Assembly (NCBI RefSeq): GCF_003075455.1
Contig: NZ_QDAE01000004.1
Span: forward strand, 62,001 to 126,000
Direction of reading: 5' to 3'
Length of the DNA stretch: 64,000 nt
Source of the DNA: Arthrobacter sp. Bz4
Lineage (GTDB): Bacteria; Actinomycetota; Actinomycetes; Actinomycetales; Micrococcaceae
Positions 1 through 9,402 of the stretch are shown piece by piece. Position 1 is the stretch's first letter. Each line of letters opens with the position of its first letter. The position numbers and the translations under genes were made by a program. The notes beneath the pieces are model-generated. The model made no database searches, had not been told where the DNA came from, and worked only from the letters and a program-made list of their open reading frames with translations.

Positions 1-738
1 CCACGCCATTGACTCCTCGCCGACGGGTGTCAGGACCGTCTCGAAGAAATCCAGGCTCAGGGCGGGCGCGGTGGCCTCGTATTCCCGTGCACTGATCACT
101 GCCGCTGCCGCGCCGTCGGCGAACAGCGACGACCCAACAATGGTGTCAGGGTTGTTGGAAGACCTGACGTGCAGGGAGCACAGTTCGGCTGCGACCACCA
201 GGACGACTGCGTCCGGCTCGGCCTCACAAAAGGACTTGGCGGCCCGCAGGGCGGGGAAGGCGGCGTAGCAGCCCATGAAGCCGAGGTGGTAGCGCTGCAC
301 GGCCGGGCTCAGCCCGAGCGCGCGAACCACCTTGTAATCCGGTCCGGGGTTGAAAAAGCCGGTGCAGGAGACGGTGATGACGTGCGTGACATCAGCCGGT
401 TCAATGCCCTCGGCGGCTGTCAGGGCCTTGTCGGCTGCCTCGACGAACAGCTTGGTGCCCTCTTCCGCGTACACCTCATTGCGCACCTTGGTGCTGGGGG
501 ACAGGATGCGCCGTTCAGCGGAATCGAAGAAGACCGGGTTCTCGGACGGGGCGTCCAGGGTCATTTCCTTCACCGCGGTGTACCGGGTGTTGATTCCCGA
601 GGAGTCGAAGGCCGCGCCGACCAGACGCGTCCCGAGCCGGTTCAGTCCCGGCTGCGCAGCGAAGACGTCCCTCACATCCGACTGCACCATAACGGTCTCA
701 GGAACTGCGGTTTCTAGGGACCTCATGATTACTGTCAT
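1..738 (-). CDS. Type III polyketide synthase (chalcone synthase-like), C-terminus cut by window edge
   Basis: A minus-strand frame runs off the left edge, leaving 246 residues of a family usually about 350 long. The reading continues through VSCTGFFNPGPDY and GFMGCYAAFPALRAA; the Cys at about residue 157 matches the acyl-accepting cysteine of the thiolase fold. The later GSSLFADGAAAAVIS stretch is also typical of the fold. The catalytic His and Asn lie beyond the edge. Known members condense malonyl-CoA units without an acyl carrier protein, giving quinones, resorcinols or pyrones; the product here cannot be told. The start is set at ATG 738, with an in-frame alternative ATG at 726; neither has a strong ribosome site. 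Transcription points out of the window, so partner methylase or oxidase genes, if present, lie to the left. Confidence 0.85.
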   Translation of the reverse strand, partial: MTVIMRSLETAVPETVMVQSDVRDVFAAQPGLNRLGTRLVGAAFDSSGINTRYTAVKEMTLDAPSENPVFFDSAERRILSPSTKVRNEVYAEEGTKLFVEAADKALTAAEGIEPADVTHVITVSCTGFFNPGPDYKVVRALGLSPAVQRYHLGFMGCYAAFPALRAAKSFCEAEPDAVVLVVAAELCSLHVRSSNNPDTIVGSSLFADGAAAAVISAREYEATAPALSLDFFETVLTPVGEESMAW

Positions 739-813
739 AGTTCATTCTTAGGGACGGGTGCCGGTAAATACAATGAGCGCCCGCCGTGGCTCGACCGGAC
801 GAGCCCGAAATCC

Positions 814-1284
814 CTACTGGTTGCCCGGGGCCGGATACTGGGCGTTGTCATTCTCCAGGAGCGCCTGGAGGTTCGTCAGAATGGGAGCCCAGCTTTTGCC
901 CACGGCTGCCAGCTCCGCCGCCTCCGCAAGCCGGTCCTGCACGAGGCGGAACCGCACCCCGCCGCCGGCCACCTGTTCAACGTCAATCGTGATGCGGGAC
1001 GCAGCATCGTCCTGAGGGTCGGTGTGCCCATCCTCGCCGGCTGGTACTTCGCGGAGCGTGTATGACAACCGCTTCGGCTCGTCTACCTCCAGCACCACCC
1101 CGTGGTGGGTGATTGTCTCCGAACTGCTCTCATAGAAGCGGATGGGGGAGCCCGGCACCCAGGTGGACTCCACCCGGCGTCCGGACCAGTAACGACGCGT
1201 CACGGCACCCTCGGTCAGAGCTTCCCACAGCCGGAGCGGGGAGGTGGAAATCTCGGTGTCGTGCACGAACGCTGGCTCAGTCAT
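814..1284 (-). CDS. SRPBCC / AHSA1-domain protein
   Basis: This 156-residue protein matches the AHSA1 (activator of Hsp90 ATPase homologue 1-like) branch of the START/SRPBCC superfamily. It opens with a beta strand and the WEALTEGAVTRRYWSG segment, continues with a strand-rich middle, and ends in a long helix around KSWAPILTNLQALLE. Such proteins form a helix-grip fold around a hydrophobic cavity; bacterial members are mostly uncharacterised and some accompany polyketide or stress genes. It lies 75 bp upstream of the polyketide synthase on the same strand, so co-transcription is possible but not shown. The start ATG has only a weak upstream purine stretch. Confidence 0.75.
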   Translation of the reverse strand: MTEPAFVHDTEISTSPLRLWEALTEGAVTRRYWSGRRVESTWVPGSPIRFYESSSETITHHGVVLEVDEPKRLSYTLREVPAGEDGHTDPQDDAASRITIDVEQVAGGGVRFRLVQDRLAEAAELAAVGKSWAPILTNLQALLENDNAQYPAPGNQ

Positions 1285-1356
1285 GGGTTCAGCGTAGCCC
1301 AGCGCCTGTACCGTTTAGGGCGCAAAGACTGACCAACACTCTCGCCTAGGAATGAC

Positions 1357-2382
1357 ATGCACCACACCAATCCCTTCGACCACCCGATCAGGGATGCCGG
1401 GGTGCCAATTCTGCTGTCCCTGTGTCTTCTGCTCACCGGCTGCGCGGTCGGTGGTGCGTCCGGTGGTGCGGCCGGAAATGCAGCGACGCCAACGACGACG
1501 ACGGCTCCAGCTGCGGGCGAGTCGATCGCCGTCGACCCCAGCATGGCGCCAAGCGTCGAGCCAACCGCCGTCGTCGAACCCGAACCGCTCGAACTGCCCC
1601 GCGGCGGCACCGACCTGTTCCCTGACTACCGGCTGGTCGGGTTCAGCGGCCATCCGACGTCCGAGGGGATGGGCCGGCTGGGGATCGGTGATATTGACGA
1701 GCGGGTCGAGGAGATGGAACTTCTTGGTGAGCAGTACGCCGACGGACGCAGCATCCTGCCGGTGCTGGAACTGATCACCGTCGTCGTGCAGGCTTCTCCC
1801 GGGGCGGACGGGCTCTACCGCGCCCCAGCCTCGGACGAGTTCATCGAGTCCTACCTGGCGGCGGCCCGGCGGCACGACGCGCTGCTGCTGCTCAATGTCC
1901 AGCCGGGACGCTCCACCATGACTGCAGAAGTTGAACGACTCAAAAAGTGGCTCCTGGAACCCGATGTGGGACTTGCGCTGGACCCGGAATGGGATATCTC
2001 CGGGGAACAGCTTCCGGGTCAGTCCTATGGGCAGACGTCAGGGGAGGAAATTGATCGGATCGCCGGGTACCTCGATGACCTGGTGGCCGAGCACCAGTTG
2101 CCCCAGAAGGCGCTGGTGTTCCACCAGGTTGCCCCGTCGGTGGTGACCAACGAGGGTGCGGTGGGTGAATACGACGGCGTCGAGGTGATCAAGAGTGTCG
2201 ACGGGATCGGTGCGCCCGGCGCGAAAATTGAGACCTACAACCAGTTGATGCTGGAACTCCCGCCGACAGTGAATCCCGGCTTCAAACTCTTCTTCGAAGA
2301 AGACACCGTTCACGGCCCGCTGATGCTGCCACCGGAGGTCCTCGGATTGCAGCCCAAACCGGATTACGTGCTGTACGAGTAG
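1357..2382 (+). CDS. Conserved hypothetical secreted lipoprotein
   Basis: The 341-residue product begins with a lipoprotein signal: a short hydrophilic lead, a hydrophobic run and the lipobox LLTGC with Cys29. A Thr/Ala/Pro-rich linker of about 40 residues follows, then a folded domain of about 260 residues. The folded part alternates strands and helices (DALLLLNVQPGRS, VGLALDPEWDI, KALVFHQVAPS, GFKLFFEEDT), which looks like a TIM-barrel and recalls glycosidase-like folds, but no catalytic signature is recognised. After lipidation it should sit on the outer face of the membrane. It is followed 126 bp downstream by another lipoprotein gene on the same strand. Function unknown. Confidence 0.7.
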   Translation: MHHTNPFDHPIRDAGVPILLSLCLLLTGCAVGGASGGAAGNAATPTTTTAPAAGESIAVDPSMAPSVEPTAVVEPEPLELPRGGTDLFPDYRLVGFSGHPTSEGMGRLGIGDIDERVEEMELLGEQYADGRSILPVLELITVVVQASPGADGLYRAPASDEFIESYLAAARRHDALLLLNVQPGRSTMTAEVERLKKWLLEPDVGLALDPEWDISGEQLPGQSYGQTSGEEIDRIAGYLDDLVAEHQLPQKALVFHQVAPSVVTNEGAVGEYDGVEVIKSVDGIGAPGAKIETYNQLMLELPPTVNPGFKLFFEEDTVHGPLMLPPEVLGLQPKPDYVLYE

Positions 2383-2507
2383 GGGCTTGGCGGGAGATGT
2401 TGCGTGGCTCACCAAACCGCACCGCCACCGGATACGAAGAACAGATAAGCGCAGGCCGGAGTCTCGGCCGCGTCCGGTGGCACTAAAACCCGAGAGCATG
2501 AGGACCC

Positions 2508-3176
2508 ATGGCAAGCAGAACCGCAACGATCCTGGGCAGCTCAGTGCTCGCCGTCGGCCTGATCTCCGGGTGCGGCGGCATGGAAGAGAACCCGTTGAAC
2601 GTCAATGGTGCGCCGCCGGAACAGGCGGTCGCGGACGCTTCCGAGACCGAAGTCATTGCGGCATCGCTCGGCGAGGATCCGCTCCAACTCGGCGTCAACG
2701 GTGCCAAGCTCTGCTCGGTCCAGCCTGCACTCGGCTACCAGGAATACACGGTCCTGATCCACAACGAGACGCTCGAATCGTTCACGATCGACGACGTCAG
2801 CCTCGGTTCGCCCTCCGGCGTCACCCTGAACTCCGCGGAAGTCACGCCAGCCAATCGGGGCGGTCACGGGACCCATGGCATGGAGGACGGGACGGTCATG
2901 GGCGGCGGCGATGAGCACACCGAGGCGCACGGCTCAGGCGACATGGCCGACATGGGGGATATGCCCCAGAATGTGTTCTTCACTGAACCCGTCCCCGCTG
3001 TCGGCTACGAGATCTCCACCCTGGAGTATCTCAACGTGGTGGTCTCGGTTTCCCTCGACGACGACGCCGACAGGGGGACCTCCGAGTACGTCGAGATTGA
3101 CTACTCCACGGCAGACGGATCGTTTACCGGCAAGCATCCGCTGGTCATCACCATGGACCAGGATTCCTGCGCCTAG
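2508..3176 (+). CDS. Hypothetical lipoprotein with His/Met/Asp-rich insert
   Basis: The product has 222 residues, with a signal peptide ending in lipobox LISGC (Cys22). The mature part has two strand-rich blocks that look like a beta-sandwich. They are separated by a low-complexity loop of about 35 residues (roughly 121-155) crowded with His, Met, Asp and Gly, including HGTHGMEDGTVMGGGDEHTE and DMADMGDMP. The first block contains a single Cys in KLCSVQPA and the protein ends in DQDSCA, so a disulfide is possible. The loop resembles metal-binding linkers of extracytoplasmic copper proteins, but no PCuAC or cupredoxin motif is complete. A metal role is inference only. ATG 2508 starts just before the signal peptide. 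Confidence 0.65.
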   Translation: MASRTATILGSSVLAVGLISGCGGMEENPLNVNGAPPEQAVADASETEVIAASLGEDPLQLGVNGAKLCSVQPALGYQEYTVLIHNETLESFTIDDVSLGSPSGVTLNSAEVTPANRGGHGTHGMEDGTVMGGGDEHTEAHGSGDMADMGDMPQNVFFTEPVPAVGYEISTLEYLNVVVSVSLDDDADRGTSEYVEIDYSTADGSFTGKHPLVITMDQDSCA

Positions 3177-3291
3177 CCGATAGCTGGGAAGAGTTCGCGG
3201 CGCAGATGCCGCGAGTCCTCGGAGGGTAGCACCACTGTTTCAGGGCGGGAACTCCGCGCCGGTTGGAACGCAGCCCCCACCGTAGGCGACA

Positions 3292-5616
3292 ATGGCTCAC
3301 GTGCCACATCTGACTTCTGACGCCACCATCTTTGACCTCCTCGCCGACGAACTCGGAGTCCGTGCCTGGCAGGTGAAGGCCGCGGTGGACCTCCTCGACG
3401 CCGGTTCGACTGTCCCTTTCGTGGCCCGATACCGCAAGGAGGCCACCGGTTCACTCGACGACACCCAACTCCGGACCCTCGACGAGCGGCTGAGGTACCT
3501 GCGCGAACTGCAGGACCGCCGTCGGGCCATCCTCGACTCGATCGAGGCGCAGGGGAAGCTCACCGATCAGTTGCGTGCCGCTATTGCGGGCGCCGATACC
3601 AAATCCCGCCTCGAGGACATCTACCTGCCCTTCAAGACCAAACGACGGACCAAGGCACAGATTGCCCGGGAGGCGGGGCTGGAACCGCTTGCTGACGCGC
3701 TGGTGAGGAACCCGTCCCTGGACCCCGCGGCCGAGGCGGCCAGGTACGTCACCGGCGATGTTCCCGATGCTGAGGAAGCGCTGGCCGGCGCCCGGTCGAT
3801 CCTGGTGGAACGCGCCGGCCAGGACGCTGACCTGCTGACCTCGGCCAGGGAGAGACTCTGGAAACAAGGCCTCATGCGGTCGAAGGTCCGGGCCGGTAAG
3901 GAAGCCGAGGGCCAGAAATTTGCCGACTATTTCCAGTTCGCCCAGGCCCCGTCCACCATGCCCTCGCATCGCGTCCTCGCCCTGTTCCGCGGCGAGAAAG
4001 AGGGCGTGCTGGAGTTGGCCATCGCCGAGGGAGACCCGGCAGACGCTGAAGAGTTCGCCAAGGCGCGCACCCGGTACGAAAACTCGGTGGCGGCGGTGCT
4101 GGGAATTGCCCCTGCCGGCCGCCCGGCAGATGCCTGGCTCGCCCAGACGGTCCAGCAATCGTGGCGCCGGATTCTGGCCAAACTATCGCTGGACCTCCGA
4201 GTGCGCCTGTTCGCTGCCGCTGAGACCGAGGCGGTGCGGGTCTTCGCCGCCAATCTCAGGGACGTCCTCCTCGCGGCGCCAGCCGGCGGTAGGACCACGC
4301 TGGGGCTTGACCCGGGGCTCCGCACCGGCGTCAAGGTGGCGGTGGTCGACGGCACCGGCAAGGCTGTTGCCACCGATACCGTGTACCCGCACGCTCCCCT
4401 GAAGAAGTGGGATGCTGCGCTCGCGTCACTCGCGAAACTGGTCACTGACCACGACGTCGAACTCATCGCGATCGGCAACGGAACCGCTTCACGGGAAACT
4501 GACAAGCTCTCCACCGAGTTGATCAAGCGAATGCCCGAGCGGAAGCTGCAGAAACTGGTGGTGTCCGAGGCCGGTGCGTCGGTGTACTCGGCGTCGGCCT
4601 TGGCCTCGGCCGAGCTGCCGGACCTTGATGTGTCCCTGCGGGGTGCGGTGTCAATTGCGCGCCGCCTGCAGGACCCCCTCGCCGAACTGGTGAAAATCGA
4701 CCCCAAATCCATTGGTGTGGGCCAGTACCAGCACGACGTGACAGCAGCCAACCTGGAGCGGTCCCTGAACGCGGTCATCGAAGACTGCGTCAACGCGGTG
4801 GGAGTGGACGTGAACACTGCCTCACCGTCGCTCCTCAGCCGAGTGGCTGGCGTTGGACCGCTGCTCAGCGAAAACATTGTGGCCCACCGCGACGCCAACG
4901 GCCGCTTCACCCGGCGCGCGGATCTCCTGAAGGTGCCACGGCTCGGGGCCAAGGCCTACGAGCAATGCGCAGGCTTCCTGCGGGTCTCGGGCGGCTCGGA
5001 GCCCCTCGACGCCTCAAGCGTCCACCCGGAAGCCTACGGTGTGGCGCGGAAGATTCTCAGCCAGGGCGGCACCGCGCTGCGGGAACTGGACCTGACGGCT
5101 TTCGTGGACGACACCTTCGGGCTTCCCACTATCAAGGACATCGTTGCGGAGCTGGAGAAACCCGGACGGGATCCGCGGCCCGAATTTGTGACTGCCTCCT
5201 TCTCCGAGGGAGTCGAGAAGATATCCGACCTCAAACCCGGCATGACCCTCGACGGAGTGGTGACCAATGTTGCAGCCTTCGGTGCATTCGTCGACGTCGG
5301 AGTGCATCAGGACGGGTTGGTCCACATCTCGGCCATGGCGAACCGTTTCATCAGCGACCCGCACGAGGTGGTGAAGTCGGGGCAGGTCGTCAAGGTTAAG
5401 GTGCTGGAGGCCGACCCGGAGCGCAAACGGATTGCCTTGACACTGCGCCTTGACGACGAGCCGGGCGGGGGACCCCAAAGCAGCCGACCGGAAAAACCTC
5501 GGCCGGATAGGGGAGCGGTCAAGCCGCGTGCGGCAAAGCCACCCGCAGCGCGTACCCCTGCGCCGCCCGCCAACTCCGCGATGGCCGATGCGCTGAAGAA
5601 GGCGGGCCTGGCCTAG
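3292..5616 (+). CDS. tex: Tex family S1 RNA-binding transcription accessory protein
   Basis: The 774-residue length and domain order match Tex: an N-terminal helical region, a YqgF/RNase H-like domain beginning TLGLDPGLRTGVKVAVV (about residue 336), helix-hairpin-helix segments (VNTASPSLLSRVAGVGP and VPRLGAKAYEQCAGFLRV, about 505-565), and a C-terminal S1 domain (TLDGVVTNVAAFGAFVDVGV, about 645-715). A basic Pro/Ala-rich tail of about 55 residues follows. Tex binds nucleic acid and is a highly conserved transcription-associated protein whose exact role is still debated. The gene stands alone and is followed by the repeat-fed hairpin at 5675-5730, which probably terminates it. The start is ATG 3292; the upstream ribosome site is weak. 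Confidence 0.95.
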   Translation: MAHVPHLTSDATIFDLLADELGVRAWQVKAAVDLLDAGSTVPFVARYRKEATGSLDDTQLRTLDERLRYLRELQDRRRAILDSIEAQGKLTDQLRAAIAGADTKSRLEDIYLPFKTKRRTKAQIAREAGLEPLADALVRNPSLDPAAEAARYVTGDVPDAEEALAGARSILVERAGQDADLLTSARERLWKQGLMRSKVRAGKEAEGQKFADYFQFAQAPSTMPSHRVLALFRGEKEGVLELAIAEGDPADAEEFAKARTRYENSVAAVLGIAPAGRPADAWLAQTVQQSWRRILAKLSLDLRVRLFAAAETEAVRVFAANLRDVLLAAPAGGRTTLGLDPGLRTGVKVAVVDGTGKAVATDTVYPHAPLKKWDAALASLAKLVTDHDVELIAIGNGTASRETDKLSTELIKRMPERKLQKLVVSEAGASVYSASALASAELPDLDVSLRGAVSIARRLQDPLAELVKIDPKSIGVGQYQHDVTAANLERSLNAVIEDCVNAVGVDVNTASPSLLSRVAGVGPLLSENIVAHRDANGRFTRRADLLKVPRLGAKAYEQCAGFLRVSGGSEPLDASSVHPEAYGVARKILSQGGTALRELDLTAFVDDTFGLPTIKDIVAELEKPGRDPRPEFVTASFSEGVEKISDLKPGMTLDGVVTNVAAFGAFVDVGVHQDGLVHISAMANRFISDPHEVVKSGQVVKVKVLEADPERKRIALTLRLDDEPGGGPQSSRPEKPRPDRGAVKPRAAKPPAARTPAPPANSAMADALKKAGLA

Positions 5617-5630
5617 CGCCCCGGACCCTC

Positions 5631-5690
5631 AACGCACAACGACGACCCCCAACGCACAACGACGACCCTCAACGTACAACGACGACGGCG
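5631..5690 (+). repeat. Three tandem 20-bp repeats
   Basis: Three consecutive 20-bp units lie just after the tex stop: 5631-5650, 5651-5670 and 5671-5690. Each begins AACG(C/T)ACAACGACGAC. Units 1 and 2 differ at one position; unit 3 differs at its last bases and at one internal base. Each unit carries the sequence ACAACGACGAC, whose complement occurs once downstream at 5719-5730, so any of the three could pair with that single right arm. Confidence 0.9.
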
Positions 5691-5730
5691 GCCGGCCAGG
5701 AAAACCCGGGCGGCCGCCGTCGTCGTTGTG
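5675..5730. terminator. Strong hairpin between convergent tex and rpf
   Basis: The left arm 5675-5694 and right arm 5711-5730 (CGGCCGCCGTCGTCGTTGTG) are complementary at 19 of 20 positions, with a 16-nt loop. It sits between the tex stop (5616) and the rpf stop (5751), which converge, so it is probably a bidirectional terminator. There is no long T tract on either side, only GTTGTTTA after the right arm on the plus strand. Confidence 0.7.
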
Positions 5731-5750
5731 CAGTTGTTTACAGCGTGAGG

Positions 5751-6738
<988 letters not shown>

Positions 6739-7209
6739 ATGGTTTTGGGTGGTCAAACACTGACCTGTTTGGTGCCGATGCGGTGGTCCGATATGGACGC
6801 CTACGGGCACATCAACAATGTACAGGTACTACGGCTTCTGGAGGAAGCGAGAATCCACGCTTTCGGGGCTCCCGGCGGGACGGGAGCCGAGGGTGACCAG
6901 CCTCCGGTTGCACTGTTTTCCTCGGTCAATCCGGGCATCCAGGCGCTCGTGGTCGAGCACCGGGTCAGGTTTGTGGACACCCTCGATTACCGCAACGTTC
7001 CGGCGCGGATCGATGTCTGGGTGAGTGCCCTCAAACCGGCCAGTTTCACCCTCTCCTACCTGGTCCTGGACCCCCTCACCGGGGTGGCCTGTGTAAAGGC
7101 GGAAACGATCCTCGCCTTTGTCGACACGAACTCAGGGAGCGTCCTACGGCTCAGCGAGGAGCAGAAGGACGCCCTGACGCCGTACAGAGGCGCTTCGCTG
7201 TTCCCCTGA
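6739..7209 (+). CDS. Hot-dog fold acyl-CoA thioesterase
   Basis: The 4HBT/YbgC-type hot-dog signature is clear: RWSDMDAYGHINNVQVLRLL near the N-terminus, with the Asp and His-Asn-Asn of the active site, then strands through VEHRVRFVDTLDYRNVPARI. Family members hydrolyse acyl-CoA thioesters in the cytoplasm; the substrate cannot be told. The start is placed at ATG 6739, giving 156 residues, because homologues usually begin a few residues before the first strand. In-frame ATGs at 6691, 6706 and 6712 would add an unconserved tail, and purine-rich GAGAGG precedes the chosen start by about 12 nt. It is transcribed divergently from rpf with no obvious partner. Confidence 0.85.
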   Translation: MVLGGQTLTCLVPMRWSDMDAYGHINNVQVLRLLEEARIHAFGAPGGTGAEGDQPPVALFSSVNPGIQALVVEHRVRFVDTLDYRNVPARIDVWVSALKPASFTLSYLVLDPLTGVACVKAETILAFVDTNSGSVLRLSEEQKDALTPYRGASLFP

Positions 7210-7290
7210 CTCCCCTGACAAACCCGGCCGCTGGCACCTGACACGCAAGGCTGCGGGCACCAGAAGTGGCGCCCGCAGCCCAGATGCGTC

Positions 7291-8508
7291 TTACGAAGCC
7301 ACGTACCCGTGAGGATCGAGCACGTACTTGGTGGCGGCACCGGCGTCGAACTCCTGATAGCCGCGAGGTGCGTCAGTCAGACCGATCGCCTTGGCGTTCA
7401 CCGCCTTGGCAATCTGCACCTTGTCATGCAGGATCGCCATCATGAGGCCCCGGTTGTACTTCATCACCGGACACTGGCCGGTGGTGAAGGACAGGGACTT
7501 GGCCCAGCCAGTTCCGAGGCTGATGGACAGGGACCCGACCTTCGCGGCGTCGTCCACGGCTCCCGGGTCACCCGTCACATACAGGCCAGGGATGCCCAGT
7601 GCGCCGCCAGCAGCGGTGAGGCTCATCAGCGAGTTGAGCACCGTGGCAGGCGCCTCGTGGGATGCATCAGACCCGTGGCCGCGCGCCTCGAAGCCCACCG
7701 CATCCACACCACAGTCCACCTCGGGCACACCGATCAGTTGCTCGATTTGATCCTTCGGATCGCCCTTGGATACGTCCACGGTCTCGCAGCCGAAACTGCG
7801 AGCCTGCGCCAGGCGTTCCTCGTTGAGGTCGCCGACGATCACCACAGCGGCTCCGAGCAGCTGCGCCGATACAGCTGCTGCAAGGCCAACAGGGCCCGCA
7901 CCAGCAACATAGACCGTGGAGCCAACGCCCACCCCCGCGGAGACCGCGCCGTGGAATCCCGTGGGGAAAATGTCCGAGAGCATGGTCAGGTCCAGGATTT
8001 TCTCCAAGGCCTGATCCCGGTCCGGGAATTTGAGTAGATTCCAGTCGGCGTAGGGCACCAGGACGTACTCCGCCTGGCCTCCCACCCAGCCGCCCATGTC
8101 CACGTACCCGTAGGCACTTCCCGGGCGGTCGGGGTTCACATTCAGGCAGATACCCGTCTTGCGTTCCTTGCAGTTTCGGCAGCGTCCGCAGGCAATGTTG
8201 AAGGGCACCGAACAGATGTCGCCCACCTTGATGAATTCGACGTCGCGGCCTACCTCAACGACTTCGCCGGTGATCTCATGGCCCAGCACCAGATCGGAGG
8301 GGGCAGTAGTACGGCCCCGGACCATGTGCTGGTCGGAGCCGCAAATATTCGTAGTGACAGTCTTGAGGATGACACCGTGGTGCACCTGACGGCCCACATT
8401 GGCCGGGTTCACTCCTGGTCCATCTTTTAGCTCGAAGGTGGGATAGTCAATATCGATGACCTCCACTTTCCCGGGTCCTTTGTAAGCAACGGCTTTGTTT
8501 CCAGGCAT
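7291..8508 (-). CDS. fdhA: Glutathione-independent formaldehyde dehydrogenase, zinc-dependent
   Basis: A medium-chain zinc dehydrogenase of 405 residues. The catalytic zinc region is TTNICGSDQHMVRGRT, the structural zinc cysteines are in CGRCRNCKERKTGIC, and the NAD-binding loop is VAGAGPVGLAAAV. The long loop DRPGSAYGYVDMGGW and the C-terminal region place it with the formaldehyde dismutase/dehydrogenase branch that holds NAD tightly and needs no glutathione. It oxidises formaldehyde, or disproportionates it, to formate; a formate dehydrogenase-like molybdoenzyme lies further on at 40.6 kb. ATG 8508 is preceded by GAAGGGAAG; an upstream in-frame start at 8589 would add 27 unconserved residues. 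The three evenly spaced TTGCAACC boxes at 8578-8608 lie just upstream and may control it. Confidence 0.9.
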   Translation of the reverse strand: MPGNKAVAYKGPGKVEVIDIDYPTFELKDGPGVNPANVGRQVHHGVILKTVTTNICGSDQHMVRGRTTAPSDLVLGHEITGEVVEVGRDVEFIKVGDICSVPFNIACGRCRNCKERKTGICLNVNPDRPGSAYGYVDMGGWVGGQAEYVLVPYADWNLLKFPDRDQALEKILDLTMLSDIFPTGFHGAVSAGVGVGSTVYVAGAGPVGLAAAVSAQLLGAAVVIVGDLNEERLAQARSFGCETVDVSKGDPKDQIEQLIGVPEVDCGVDAVGFEARGHGSDASHEAPATVLNSLMSLTAAGGALGIPGLYVTGDPGAVDDAAKVGSLSISLGTGWAKSLSFTTGQCPVMKYNRGLMMAILHDKVQIAKAVNAKAIGLTDAPRGYQEFDAGAATKYVLDPHGYVAS

Positions 8509-8577
8509 GAGCTTCCCTTCCGTTTCCGAACAGCCCTGTCGTCGGTGACCGGGCTCATAGTGAACGTATCGTGATCT

Positions 8578-8608
8578 GGGTTGCACCAAGGTTGCAAGTA
8601 GGTTGCAA
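8578..8608 (-). promoter_or_regulatory. Three TTGCAACC boxes at 11-bp spacing upstream of fdhA
   Basis: On the plus strand GGTTGCA starts at 8579, 8590 and 8601, an exact 11-bp period, close to one helical turn. On the coding strand of fdhA this reads TTGCAACC, TTGCAACC, TGCAACC, about 70-100 nt before its start codon. The regular phasing suggests cooperative binding of an activator or repressor. The cognate regulator is not identified in this window. Confidence 0.45.
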
Positions 8609-8623
8609 TCGCCTTAAACCAGA

Positions 8624-8656
8624 TTGCCTTGCACCAACAGGGTCGGTGCAAGGCAA
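8624..8656. promoter_or_regulatory. 12-bp inverted repeat between DUF4383 gene and fdhA
   Basis: TTGCCTTGCACC (8624-8635) and its perfect complement (8645-8656) enclose a 9-nt loop. It lies 30 bp past the stop of the DUF4383 gene, so it could terminate that transcript. The arm contains TTGCACC, related to the fdhA boxes, so it could instead be an operator. There is no U tract. Confidence 0.45.
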
Positions 8657-8685
8657 CATTTATGATCTGGGCCGTAGGCCGCTGA

Positions 8686-9156
8686 TTAGGTATTGGTTGA
8701 TTGGCCACCTCCACGGGTCCGGGCGATATGCACAATAGCTACGGCGCCCGCGACCAACGCGAGAACCAGGTGCATCCAGTTACCCGCCGCATTGAAGGAC
8801 AGGAAGTTGGCCGTCGAGTTGAGATCGATGACCACCCCGTAGATCCACATGATCAAAAACAGGGCACCGCTGCCCAGCAGGAAATTGCGGGCACCGAAGC
8901 TGTCCCTGCTCATGATGATCCCGGCTGCTCCGACAACCAGATAGACGAGGTTGAGCAGGATGGACACCTGGAAGACGCCGAAGAGCAGCGCCTCCGAGCC
9001 GCTAGCCAAGGCCAGCGAACCATACTGTGTCGTCAGTCCTGGCACAAAGGCCAGAACGCCCAAAAGCAGAAAGACTACTCCCATTCCCATTGAGCCAGCG
9101 CGAACAAGCTCATGGGTCACGTGAAAGTCACGTGCATGGTGTGATGCTGTAGTCAT
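8686..9156 (-). CDS. DUF4383 membrane protein
   Basis: The 156-residue protein has four clear membrane segments: about 22-42 (GMGVVFLLLGVLAFVPGL), 60-80 (FQVSILLNLVYLVVGAAG), 90-110 and 128-146. The arrangement, including the HELVRAGSMGMG opening and the final HLVLALVAGAVAIVHI, matches the DUF4383 family common in Actinobacteria, whose function is unknown. The gene is monocistronic by spacing. The start ATG is preceded by AAGGGAGGGG on the coding strand. Confidence 0.8.
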   Translation of the reverse strand: MTTASHHARDFHVTHELVRAGSMGMGVVFLLLGVLAFVPGLTTQYGSLALASGSEALLFGVFQVSILLNLVYLVVGAAGIIMSRDSFGARNFLLGSGALFLIMWIYGVVIDLNSTANFLSFNAAGNWMHLVLALVAGAVAIVHIARTRGGGQSTNT

Positions 9157-9402
9157 TTCCCCTCCCTTGGATCGAGAAAAGAACCTGATGAAATTGGAAC
9201 CTATTCGCCGGGCTTTTACAGGGCCGCTGGCAGTGGTGTGACTACCGTGCCAGCACTTCTATTTTACCGCTGGTAGAGGAAGCCGGATAGGACGAAAGAC
9301 CTGAAAATACCGCGAAAATATCCTCCCGGACCGTACCCATTGGACCTAAGGATGCTTAGTATGTAGGTACCGTTCAGACATTCCTTACAAGGAGGTAAGA
9401 AA

